Below, piece after piece: positions 1 through 5,943 of a DNA stretch of 6,301 nucleotides. Below the pieces are notes generated by a model. It was not told the origin of the DNA. It saw only the letters and a list, made by a program, of their open reading frames with translations, and did not search any database. The stretch is from SOIA01 sp050116035 (GTDB lineage: Bacteria; Acidobacteriota; Aminicenantia; Aminicenantales; Aminicenantaceae), in NCBI GenBank assembly GCA_050116035.1, contig JASFPJ010000203.1:1-6301 (forward strand), given 5' to 3'. Position 1 is the stretch's first letter. The number at the start of each line of letters is the position of its first letter. The translations under genes were made by a program, and so were the position numbers.

Positions 1-1
1 A

Positions 2-1750
2 GTCCTCCAGTCTTTTTCAAGGGATGAGAGACTCATTGCCAGGGCCGTTCAAAAAGCCTCCGGCAACATCTGGCTTGACAGAGAAACGGACCATCTGGTC
101 GTTCCCTCAATATTTGAACAAGCGGCTCAGGAAACGGCTCCAAAATCGCATGGCGGGTTTGGTATTGACGTGGAAAGTTTTAAGGCATCAAGTACAGACA
201 TATTTCAATATTTCGCACAAAGAAGGTTTGATAAAACTATCAACGGTCTTCTCGCTGCAGTAAATACGATCAAGGACCTTCCGGGACGGAAATCAGTGCT
301 CCTTATCAGTGGAGGCATTCCATCCCTATCGCAATTCCGGAGATTTGGACTGATGACGTCTAAGGGCAAAACAGTCCAATTTGGAGACAATGTTGCCCTT
401 TCCGATGTTGCCGCCGCTAAGATCGATGATCCCTTCCGAATCCTCAAAAAACCAGGCATCCGCAGGGGCGAAGATATTTTTACGGATTTCATTCATTTTG
501 CCAACAGCTATAATATTACTTTTTATACCCTGGACCCGGATAATTATTTAAGGTATGTCATGCAGGACATGGCCTATGAGAATTTTCCGAGAAGCGCGAC
601 CAACATGAGCCTGTTTGACAAAGACGAAATAAAAGAATTTAAGAAAAATGAACTGAACAATTTGAAAAACCTTGCTGAGGATACAGGCGGCGCCTCCTTT
701 ATGGGAGCTAAAAAATTCGAAAATTTTCAAAAAGTCGTGAACAGAGATTTATCCTATTGTTATGAATTGAGCTTCTATCCCAAAAGAAAGAAAGCTGACG
801 GAAAATACCACAAAATCGACGTCAGAATCAAACAGCCCGGGGCCAAGGTCCAATTCCGGAAGGGATACTTCGATTACACAAACGAGCAAAGAGAAACGCT
901 TCTCTTTGCCTCTGCATCTTATAATCCCGCACTCTTCAAGCAGATCTCTTTTGAAGCCCGGGCAGTCCCATTCATTCAAAGCAAAAATAAATGCATCCTG
1001 TGGATCAACATGGCACTGCCAGTCAAAGGCCTGATTCTCGGAGAAAATGAAGGGCAGACACTAAAAAGGCTGAAACTCAACATTACGATCGATGATCTGG
1101 CTTCCGAAAGAGGTGTGGCTTCTCGAGTGGATATTCCCATCATCCTCACGCCTTCTTTCCGCAGAAGCTTGCAAAAGGCCACATTTTTTGGATATAACAC
1201 CTGCTCCAGTCCACTCGAACTACCAAAGGATAAATACCTCATGATTTTTGCTCTTTATGATGAAAACCGCAGACAGATGGGAACCGTGGAGCAAATGGTT
1301 GAGATACCCGCTCTGGGAAAGAAAGACGCAGGTTTAATCGTCAATGTTGTTTTCGGCAATCTGGTCGAAAGTTTGAGAGGAGGACAATCCCCATTCACCG
1401 TCTCCCAGAAGAGCGGGACTCTTCAACTCTCAAAGAACGCATTCTACCCTATGGGTCTCAATCAATTCAGAAGCCGAAAAAACATCTCATTATTCTTACA
1501 GGTCTACTCCCCGCAAAAACAAATCGCTTTTGAATCCCGCTTTTCCTTTGTTCAAAACGGCACAGAAAGTGCCAGGGTGCCCGCTCAGCTCGTGGATCAA
1601 TCCTGGAATAAAAAAGCGAAAGTCTGGAATGCCGTTTTCAATCTTGATTTCAGTGGTTTTTCCCGGGGAGAGCACCTTCTCAGGATAAGATTGGTTGATC
1701 CTCAGACACAGAAGGAGATAGAGAAAACTCTGGCTATAAAAATCATATAG
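2..1750 (+). CDS. VWFA-related Acidobacterial domain protein (5' end outside window)
   Basis: The frame is open from position 2 to the TAG at 1748-1750, giving 582 visible residues. The GTG at 170 is internal, because the sequence before it (e.g. IWLDRETDHLVVPSIFEQA) reads on without a stop and fits the fold. Visible signatures match the VWFA-related Acidobacterial family: LPGRKSVLLISGG near residues 93-105 (nt 278-316), an NITFYTLDP strand (nt 512-538), an AEDTGGASF block (nt 674-700), then YELSFYP, DGKYHKIDVRI and RKGYF (nt 761-876). The N-terminal DxSxS metal-binding motif and any signal peptide would lie upstream and cannot be seen. The roughly 290 residues after RKGYF look beta-rich and resemble the C-terminal halves of these proteins. 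Family members are often predicted to be exported; their substrates and partners are generally unknown. The gene precedes rpsU, which has its own promoter, so the two are probably not functionally linked. The family assignment is strong; the cellular role is unknown. Confidence 0.88.
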   Translation, partial: VLQSFSRDERLIARAVQKASGNIWLDRETDHLVVPSIFEQAAQETAPKSHGGFGIDVESFKASSTDIFQYFAQRRFDKTINGLLAAVNTIKDLPGRKSVLLISGGIPSLSQFRRFGLMTSKGKTVQFGDNVALSDVAAAKIDDPFRILKKPGIRRGEDIFTDFIHFANSYNITFYTLDPDNYLRYVMQDMAYENFPRSATNMSLFDKDEIKEFKKNELNNLKNLAEDTGGASFMGAKKFENFQKVVNRDLSYCYELSFYPKRKKADGKYHKIDVRIKQPGAKVQFRKGYFDYTNEQRETLLFASASYNPALFKQISFEARAVPFIQSKNKCILWINMALPVKGLILGENEGQTLKRLKLNITIDDLASERGVASRVDIPIILTPSFRRSLQKATFFGYNTCSSPLELPKDKYLMIFALYDENRRQMGTVEQMVEIPALGKKDAGLIVNVVFGNLVESLRGGQSPFTVSQKSGTLQLSKNAFYPMGLNQFRSRKNISLFLQVYSPQKQIAFESRFSFVQNGTESARVPAQLVDQSWNKKAKVWNAVFNLDFSGFSRGEHLLRIRLVDPQTQKEIEKTLAIKII

Positions 1751-1812
1751 GTTTCATATTTGCCTTTCTTTGAGTTTTCCTTCTTTCCCGCTTGTCTTTT
1801 TTTGCGTTTACC
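1751..1812 (+). other. Pyrimidine-rich intergenic tract after the VWFA gene
   Basis: These 62 bases between the VWFA gene stop and the rpsU promoter are mostly T and C on the + strand, with a run of eight T near 1797-1804. I see no stable GC-rich stem before the T run, so this is not a convincing intrinsic terminator. A C-containing, G-poor transcript end could favour Rho-dependent termination, but that is inference. No gene is supported here. Confidence 0.4.
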
Positions 1813-1841
1813 TTGACAATATGGCAAGATTCAGCTATAAA
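1813..1841 (+). promoter_or_regulatory. Sigma70-type promoter for rpsU
   Basis: TTGACA (1813-1818, 6/6 to consensus) is followed after exactly 17 bp by TATAAA (1836-1841, 5/6). The predicted transcript start is about 1847-1849, giving a leader of roughly 27 nt that is mostly occupied by the Shine-Dalgarno sequence. This is the closest match to a housekeeping promoter in the window, which suits a highly expressed ribosomal-protein gene. Confidence 0.8.
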
Positions 1842-1857
1842 ATCCTTTACACACCCA

Positions 1858-1868
1858 TAAGGAGGTGA
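1858..1868 (+). promoter_or_regulatory. Perfect 11-nt Shine-Dalgarno of rpsU
   Basis: TAAGGAGGTGA is fully complementary to the usual 3' end of bacterial 16S rRNA (TCACCTCCTTA). It lies just before the TTG at 1875, with 9 nt between GGAGG and the start codon. It fixes the start, because no ATG or GTG in this frame is compatible with an intact S21 N-terminus. The other genes here have much weaker sites, such as AGG before lipA and AGGG before lptB. Confidence 0.85.
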
Positions 1869-1874
1869 GTATTT

Positions 1875-2081
1875 TTGGCATTTATCGTTGTTGAAGAAGG
1901 AGAATCGATCGAAAGCGCACTCAGGCGCTTCAAAAGAAAAGTCCAGCAGCAGGCGATCATCAAAGAGATTAAAAAGCACTCGATCTACTACAAGCCCGGC
2001 GAGAAAAAGAGGATGAAGGCAGCTCAGGCCCGCAAGCGGATGCGAAGGCGCATGAAGAGAGATAGAGATATAGAGTATTAG
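1875..2081 (+). CDS. rpsU: 30S ribosomal protein S21 (bS21), TTG start
   Basis: The 68-residue protein begins AFIVVEEGESIESALRRFKR and ends in a very basic Arg/Lys-rich tail (QARKRMRRRMKRDRD), the standard layout of bS21: a short N-terminal strand, then helices. Its length is in the usual range of about 55-70. bS21 binds the 30S platform next to the 16S 3' end and assists translation initiation. The start is TTG, chosen because a perfect Shine-Dalgarno lies immediately upstream and the protein then begins at the conserved residues. The gene has its own near-consensus promoter. It ends 69 bp before lipA, with no hairpin terminator visible, so some read-through into lipA is possible. A rare start codon paired with a maximal Shine-Dalgarno suggests translational control. 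Confidence 0.96.
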   Translation: MAFIVVEEGESIESALRRFKRKVQQQAIIKEIKKHSIYYKPGEKKRMKAAQARKRMRRRMKRDRDIEY

Positions 2082-2090
2082 GATTTTTCC

Positions 2091-2119
2091 TTGACTTTAA
2101 GCCCAAAACTATCTTTAAT
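2091..2119 (+). promoter_or_regulatory. Sigma70-type promoter for the lipA cluster
   Basis: TTGACT (2091-2096, 5/6) is separated by 17 bp from TTTAAT (2114-2119, 5/6). Transcription would start near 2126, leaving a leader of about 25 nt before the GTG of lipA. It lies wholly in the gap between rpsU and lipA, so lipA and the two genes behind it can be transcribed independently of rpsU. Confidence 0.68.
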
Positions 2120-2150
2120 TTAATCAATTATTCTTTCACAAGCAGGCATA

Positions 2151-3038
2151 GTGTTAAACCTTGAGGAAATTCAGACCTTAAAGAAACCCTCCTGGCTGAA
2201 AGTGAAATTTCCTTCTGAGCCAAACTTCTTTTACGTCTCCCGTATCTTGAAAAAAGAAAAACTCCACACGATCTGCCAGAGCGCGAGATGCCCCAATATC
2301 TCTGAGTGCTGGTCAAAAAAAACCGCCACTTTTCTGATACTCGGCGACGTTTGCACTCGTGATTGTGCCTTTTGTGCGGTCAAAAAGGGGAATCCGTCTC
2401 CTCCCTTTTCAGACGAACCCTATCATGTGACCGAAGCCGCCGCCCTGCTGGGTCTCCGCTACGCAGTTGTCACTTCAGTGACAAGGGACGACCTGCCCGA
2501 TGGCGGAGCTTCTGTATTTGCCAGGACTATAGCGGCATTGAAAGAAAGAATTTCCGGTGTCAAAGTCGAAGTTTTGATACCCGACTTCCAGGGTAATCTT
2601 ACAGCGCTGGAGAAAGTTATTCGTGCCCAACCCGATACCCTGAATCACAATATAGAGACAACTGAATCCGGCTATTCCCGGATCAATCGACCGGTTGAGA
2701 ATTACAAACGGTCCTTACGTATCCTGAAAGAAGCTAAAAAACTGGGCGCAGCGACCAAATCAGGACTCATGGTGGGTCTCGGAGAAAACAGGGAAGAAAT
2801 CAGACGATCCCTTTCTGACCTGAGAAAGGCTTCTTGCGACCTCCTGACCATCGGCCAGTACCTGCCACCATCCCGATCTCATGCGCGTGTCAGAAAATAC
2901 TATTCTCCCAGCGAATTTGAAGAGCTGAGGGAAACTGCCCTGGAGTTCGGGTTCAAGGACGTCGTGTCAGGGCCCCTGGTGAGGAGCTCCTACATGGCCC
3001 ATAAAATGTACAATACTTTACAGGAAAAAACAGTCTAA
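2151..3038 (+). CDS. lipA: Lipoyl synthase, radical SAM
   Basis: LipA inserts two sulfurs into protein-bound octanoyl groups, making the lipoyl cofactor of 2-oxoacid dehydrogenases and the glycine cleavage H protein in the cytoplasm. Both cluster motifs are intact in this 295-residue protein: the auxiliary cluster C42-x4-C47-x5-C53 (within ARCPNISECW) and the radical SAM cluster C68-x3-C72-x2-C75 (CTRDCAFC). The LipA hallmarks TSVTRDDLPDGGA, HNIETT, TKSGLMVGLGE, IGQYLPPS and RSSY (278-281, family cluster ligand) are all present. The length is normal. The GTG start at 2151 has a weak AGG at 2144-2146; an in-frame TAA at 2121 limits any upstream extension, and the usual N-terminal KPSWLKV follows. 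No lipB, lplA or lipoylated enzyme gene lies in the window. The stop is one base from the next gene, so co-translation is likely. Confidence 0.98.
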   Translation: MLNLEEIQTLKKPSWLKVKFPSEPNFFYVSRILKKEKLHTICQSARCPNISECWSKKTATFLILGDVCTRDCAFCAVKKGNPSPPFSDEPYHVTEAAALLGLRYAVVTSVTRDDLPDGGASVFARTIAALKERISGVKVEVLIPDFQGNLTALEKVIRAQPDTLNHNIETTESGYSRINRPVENYKRSLRILKEAKKLGAATKSGLMVGLGENREEIRRSLSDLRKASCDLLTIGQYLPPSRSHARVRKYYSPSEFEELRETALEFGFKDVVSGPLVRSSYMAHKMYNTLQEKTV

Positions 3039-3039
3039 A

Positions 3040-3780
3040 ATGCGCTATCTGATCTTCACCGACATCCACGGAAACCTGGAAGCTCTGCTCGTTCTTCTTA
3101 AATTTGCCCAAAAAAGAAAGATCGACCACTACATTTTTCTTGGAGACCTGGTCGGGTACGGCGCAGACCCCAACGAAATCATCCAGAAAGTGCGCGCGCT
3201 CAAGCCTCTTTCTATAATCCGGGGCAACCATGATAAGGCTGTCTGTGACCATGACTCTATCCAGACCTTTAATCCGATTGCCGCCGCAGCCATTCACTGG
3301 ACAAAGAAAAACGTCCGGAAAAAAAACATGGAGTACCTCTGCAACCTGAAAAAGGGGCCGGTGACTATCCATAAACATATCATGCTTTGCCACGGCGCGC
3401 CGTTTGATGAAGACCACTATATCTTCGGCGAATTCGATGCTGCAGAAGCATTCGCTCATGTGACCACTCCACTCTGCCTTTTCGGTCACACTCACTTTCC
3501 GTTTGTCTACACGGAGAAAGATCACATGGTGGACGGGACCTTTCTGACAGGAGACAGCAACGAAGTCAAACTCGAAGAGGGCATGAAGTACCTCATCAAC
3601 CCGGGTTCAATCGGGCAGCCCCGGGACAGGGACAATCGGGCCGCGTGTGCTATCTACGACTCGGATGTAAAAAAAATTAAGTTCTACCGCATGGAGTATG
3701 AAATCAGAGAGGCCCAGAGAAAAATACTGGAGGCAGGACTGCCTTCCGCTCTTGCGGAAAGACTCGCTCTGGGGATCTGA
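3040..3780 (+). CDS. Metallophosphoesterase, YfcE/MJ0936-like
   Basis: This 246-residue protein is a calcineurin-like metallophosphoesterase with every metal-binding block in order: D8-x-H10 (FTDIHGN), G35-D36 (LGDLVGYG), G62-N63-H64-D65, H118-G119 and G149-H150-T151-H152. Such enzymes use two metal ions to hydrolyse phosphodiesters or phosphomonoesters; the physiological substrate cannot be read from the sequence. No signal peptide or membrane segment is seen, so it is probably cytoplasmic. The ATG follows the lipA TAA by a single base. The nearest purine-rich stretch, AGGA at 3022-3025, is too distant to be a good site, which points to translational coupling with lipA. The substrate could be a nucleotide or cyclic nucleotide, but nothing here decides this. 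Confidence 0.92.
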   Translation: MRYLIFTDIHGNLEALLVLLKFAQKRKIDHYIFLGDLVGYGADPNEIIQKVRALKPLSIIRGNHDKAVCDHDSIQTFNPIAAAAIHWTKKNVRKKNMEYLCNLKKGPVTIHKHIMLCHGAPFDEDHYIFGEFDAAEAFAHVTTPLCLFGHTHFPFVYTEKDHMVDGTFLTGDSNEVKLEEGMKYLINPGSIGQPRDRDNRAACAIYDSDVKKIKFYRMEYEIREAQRKILEAGLPSALAERLALGI

Positions 3781-3789
3781 ATACTATCT

Positions 3790-4296
3790 ATGTTTTACTC
3801 CATCCTGGAAATCCCGCGGGGGAAAATTTTCCTGGCCAAGACCGAGAAAGGATTGAGCTTTGCCACGTTCATCAAGAATCAGAGCCATCTCAAAGAGATG
3901 AAAAGCCTCTTCAAAAAAAAGGGAATCCCTCTCGAACTCAATGACAAGCCATTCAAAGAGGAAGAAAAACTTTTTAGAAGATATTTCGAGGGAAAAAAAG
4001 AAGACTTCACATCCCTCGCCCTCGATTTCATCAGTGGGACCCCGTACCAGAGAAGAGTCTGGCTGGAAGCAAGAAAGATTCCTTACGGGCAAACAGCCAC
4101 CTACAAATCTCTCGCCCACAGGTTGAAACATAAGGGATACAGGAGCGTCGGCCAGGCGATGGCCCACAATCCTCTGCTCCTCATCATTCCCTGCCACAGA
4201 GTTGTTGGTTCTGACGGCAGGATGACTGGCTTCGGGTTGGGATTAGAATTCAAGGAATACCTCCTCCGGATGGAAAAAGGGGATACTCCCGCCTAA
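3790..4296 (+). CDS. ogt: Methylated-DNA--protein-cysteine methyltransferase (O6-alkylguanine repair)
   Basis: This 168-residue protein removes alkyl groups from O6-alkylguanine in DNA by irreversible transfer to its own cysteine. The acceptor is C135 in the IIPCHRVV motif. By alignment from memory with human MGMT, R118 (arginine finger), N127 (hinge), C135, H136 and E162 fall at exactly the same spacings as R128, N137, C145, H146 and E172. The N-terminal 82 residues are the poorly conserved lid domain, followed by GTPYQRRVW and IPYGQTATY. There is no AraC-type domain, so this is an Ogt-type enzyme, not Ada. It lies 9 bp behind the phosphoesterase, apparently in the same transcript; its ribosome site is weak (GGGGA at 3771-3775, 14 nt away). 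Its TAA overlaps the stop of the opposing DUF1848 gene. Confidence 0.96.
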   Translation: MFYSILEIPRGKIFLAKTEKGLSFATFIKNQSHLKEMKSLFKKKGIPLELNDKPFKEEEKLFRRYFEGKKEDFTSLALDFISGTPYQRRVWLEARKIPYGQTATYKSLAHRLKHKGYRSVGQAMAHNPLLLIIPCHRVVGSDGRMTGFGLGLEFKEYLLRMEKGDTPA

Positions 4297-5138
4297 ATCT
4301 TCGGATTCGCATAACAGTACAGGCAGCTGTGGGGGCATGACTGCGTGTAGCTTCCGATATCGATCGATTCAGTGCACCGGCATTCAGCGCGCTGACTCCT
4401 GTCTTTTTTCGTTGAAGCCTTTTCTTGACTCGGATGGAGGCGGCTCAAAAGAAAGCCATCCACACAGGACGAGGGCTGAATTCCGGGTATTTCCGAGAGA
4501 AAATCCTGGCTGCAGGCATAAAGATGCAGTTTCCAGCGTTTGGCTTCATGGTTGAGAGAACGGGCAACCTTTTTCTTCTCTTCCTGAGAGGGATCAACAT
4601 AATTAAATCCGTATTTGGATGCACGCCGCACTGCTTTTCCATACCACTGAGCCAAACTGAATCGGATATCTTCTATTCCACGAACGGCGATCTCAGGAGC
4701 TAGCGTTTCAAAACTCGAGAGATTCGTCATAAGCTCTTCATCTTCCTTCCAGTAAATAACAGGGTCAAAACGCACAGATATTCTTTGGGGTGTCCCCGCA
4801 ATCTCGATCAAGGAATCCAGCTGAGATAGCGCTGCAGAGGGAGGGGGAACGCCTTTCTCGATGAACGTTCCGCCGAGCCCTGTGATGGTGAAATGCACAT
4901 AGAGCTGGTCGTATTTCTGAAGAGCGGTGCGCAGGCCGTCTTTGTCTTCAATGAGATTGGAAAAATTCTTAGACCAGAGGACAACTGTGTGGACGGCCTC
5001 TGGGTTTAAATCAACAGTGTAGGTGTGCCCGGAAGGCCCAACCACCCGCGCTCTCTCTTCTTTGAGCGCCTTTGACAGCCATTCCGGAAAGAAGGCCACC
5101 AGATCTGTTCTCCGGGATGCGCTGATGACCTTTTTCAT
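4293..5138 (-). CDS. DUF1848 family protein with C-terminal CX3CX2C, probable Fe-S enzyme
   Basis: This 281-residue protein matches DUF1848 from memory: it begins VISASRRTDLVAFFPEW, followed by VLWSKNF, YVHFTITG, ISVRFDPVIYW and, at the end, ECRCTESIDIGSYTQSC. The family has no established reaction. The last residues hold C253, C255, C268, C272 and C275. C268-x3-C272-x2-C275, followed by YA, has the spacing of a radical SAM [4Fe-4S] site and resembles spore photoproduct lyase, but it sits at the C-terminus, not the N-terminus. C209 and C225 are further candidate ligands. No signal peptide or membrane segment is seen, so it is probably cytoplasmic. The ATG at 5138 has AAGG four bases upstream (complement of 5143-5146). 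It converges on ogt with a 4-bp overlap and diverges from lptB. The family call is firm; the biochemical role is inference. Confidence 0.9.
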   Translation of the reverse strand: MKKVISASRRTDLVAFFPEWLSKALKEERARVVGPSGHTYTVDLNPEAVHTVVLWSKNFSNLIEDKDGLRTALQKYDQLYVHFTITGLGGTFIEKGVPPPSAALSQLDSLIEIAGTPQRISVRFDPVIYWKEDEELMTNLSSFETLAPEIAVRGIEDIRFSLAQWYGKAVRRASKYGFNYVDPSQEEKKKVARSLNHEAKRWKLHLYACSQDFLSEIPGIQPSSCVDGFLLSRLHPSQEKASTKKDRSQRAECRCTESIDIGSYTQSCPHSCLYCYANPKI

Positions 5139-5144
5139 TGTGCC

Positions 5145-5173
5145 TTGACACCGGGGTGGAATGACTTTAGTAT
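5145..5173 (+). promoter_or_regulatory. Possible sigma70 promoter for lptB
   Basis: TTGACA (5145-5150, 6/6) and TAGTAT (5168-5173, 4/6) are spaced by 17 bp in the 61-bp divergent gap. The start would be near 5180, about 20 nt before the lptB ATG. The perfect -35 and correct spacing support it; the -10 is only fair. Its -35 overlaps the AAGG ribosome site of the opposite-strand DUF1848 gene. Confidence 0.55.
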
Positions 5174-5200
5174 TTTAGCTGACGAACAGGGTTCCCGCAA
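5172..5200 (-). promoter_or_regulatory. Possible promoter for the DUF1848 gene
   Basis: Read on the - strand, TTGCGG (5195-5200, 3/6) and TAAAAT (5172-5177, 5/6) are spaced by 17 bp, with transcription expected near 5165. The -35 is weak and overlaps the lptB start codon, so this is a tentative call. Its -10 shares positions 5172-5173 with the -10 proposed for lptB. Confidence 0.35.
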
Positions 5201-5943
5201 TGTCTGTGTTGAGAGCCGAACAACTCACAAAAAGCTACAACCATAGGGTTGTGGTGAAGGAAGTGGATATCGAGATCCGCTCTGGAGAAATCATAGGTCT
5301 TCTTGGAAGAAACGGGGCTGGGAAGACGACAACTTTCCAGATGATCGTGGGTCTTATCAAGCCAGACAGGGGGAAAATCTTTCTGGATAAACAAGACATC
5401 TCCCAGTTTACAAGTCCTGACCGGGCGACGTCTGGAATCACTTATCTCCCCCAAGAACATTCTGTTTTCCTGAAGGCATCCGTCATGAACAACCTCATGC
5501 TCATCCTCGAGCTCCAACCTCTTGAGAAAAAAGAACAGGAAGAGATTGCCAGAAAGCTTCTGGAGGAATTGGGATTGGCCGATATTTCAAAACAGATGGC
5601 TTACAGCCTCTCCGGAGGTGAAAGAAGAAGGCTTGAAATCTGCCGCTCACTCGTCCTAAAGCCAAAATTCCTTCTCCTGGATGAGCCGTTCACCGGAATC
5701 GACCCTTTGACGATAGTCGAGCTCCAAAAAATCATGCTGAGGCTGAAAAAAAGGGGAATAGGGATCGTTATCTCTGACCATAATGTCCGGGATACCCTCA
5801 AAATCTCTGACCGTGCTTATATCATTGATTCCGGAGAACTTCTCATCGAGGGCACTCCCCAGGAAATCTCATCAGACGAAACGGCAAAGGAAAAGTTTCT
5901 CGGGAAGAATTTCAAGCTCGGGGATGAGGTGGAGTTCCTTTAA
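5200..5943 (+). CDS. lptB: LPS export ABC transporter ATP-binding protein LptB
   Basis: This 247-residue ATPase powers the inner-membrane LptB2FG complex, which extracts LPS and sends it across the periplasm to the outer membrane. All nucleotide-binding elements are present: Walker A GRNGAGKTT (36-44), Q-loop Q85, signature LSGGE (137-141), Walker B LLLDEP with D161 and E162, and switch H194. The LptB-specific phrases GKTTTFQMIVGL, YLPQEHSVF, LSGGERRRLEI, DEPFTGIDP and SDHNVRDTL separate it from other ABC ATPases such as LivF/LivG-type proteins. The ATG at 5200 has AGGG at 5188-5191, 8 nt upstream. Its common companions lptA, lptC and rpoN are not adjacent: upstream lies the divergent DUF1848 gene, and downstream a convergent RDD-like gene that overlaps its stop codon by 4 bp. 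It therefore appears to be transcribed alone. Confidence 0.94.
   Translation: MSVLRAEQLTKSYNHRVVVKEVDIEIRSGEIIGLLGRNGAGKTTTFQMIVGLIKPDRGKIFLDKQDISQFTSPDRATSGITYLPQEHSVFLKASVMNNLMLILELQPLEKKEQEEIARKLLEELGLADISKQMAYSLSGGERRRLEICRSLVLKPKFLLLDEPFTGIDPLTIVELQKIMLRLKKRGIGIVISDHNVRDTLKISDRAYIIDSGELLIEGTPQEISSDETAKEKFLGKNFKLGDEVEFL

Noticed and set aside
170..172. GTG at 170 as the true start of the VWFA-domain gene
   Set aside because: The 56 codons before it are open to the window edge and read as plausible domain sequence, and starting here would cut the VWA domain in half. There is no Shine-Dalgarno before it.
24..263. Possible small + strand gene of 79 codons with an ATG start
   Set aside because: It overlaps the VWFA reading frame, which is open from position 2 and carries recognisable family sequence; the alternative frame gives no recognisable protein.
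1843..1863. TCCTT (1843-1847) pairing with AAGGA (1859-1863) as a hairpin hiding the rpsU Shine-Dalgarno
   Set aside because: The predicted transcript start is at about 1847-1849, so TCCTT would not be in the RNA.
2953..3525. Long - strand open frame of 190 codons opposite the phosphoesterase
   Set aside because: It lies antisense to the lipA end and to the metal-binding motifs of the phosphoesterase; its translation shows no recognisable family.
3784..4197. - strand open frame of 137 codons opposite ogt
   Set aside because: The opposite strand encodes an alkyltransferase with all catalytic residues correctly spaced, so this is a shadow frame.
4296..4307. Small hairpin AATC-TTCG-GATT just after the ogt stop, with a UUCG tetraloop, considered as a terminator
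   Set aside because: The stem has only four pairs, no T run follows, and the bases encode the C-terminal residues of the opposing DUF1848 protein.
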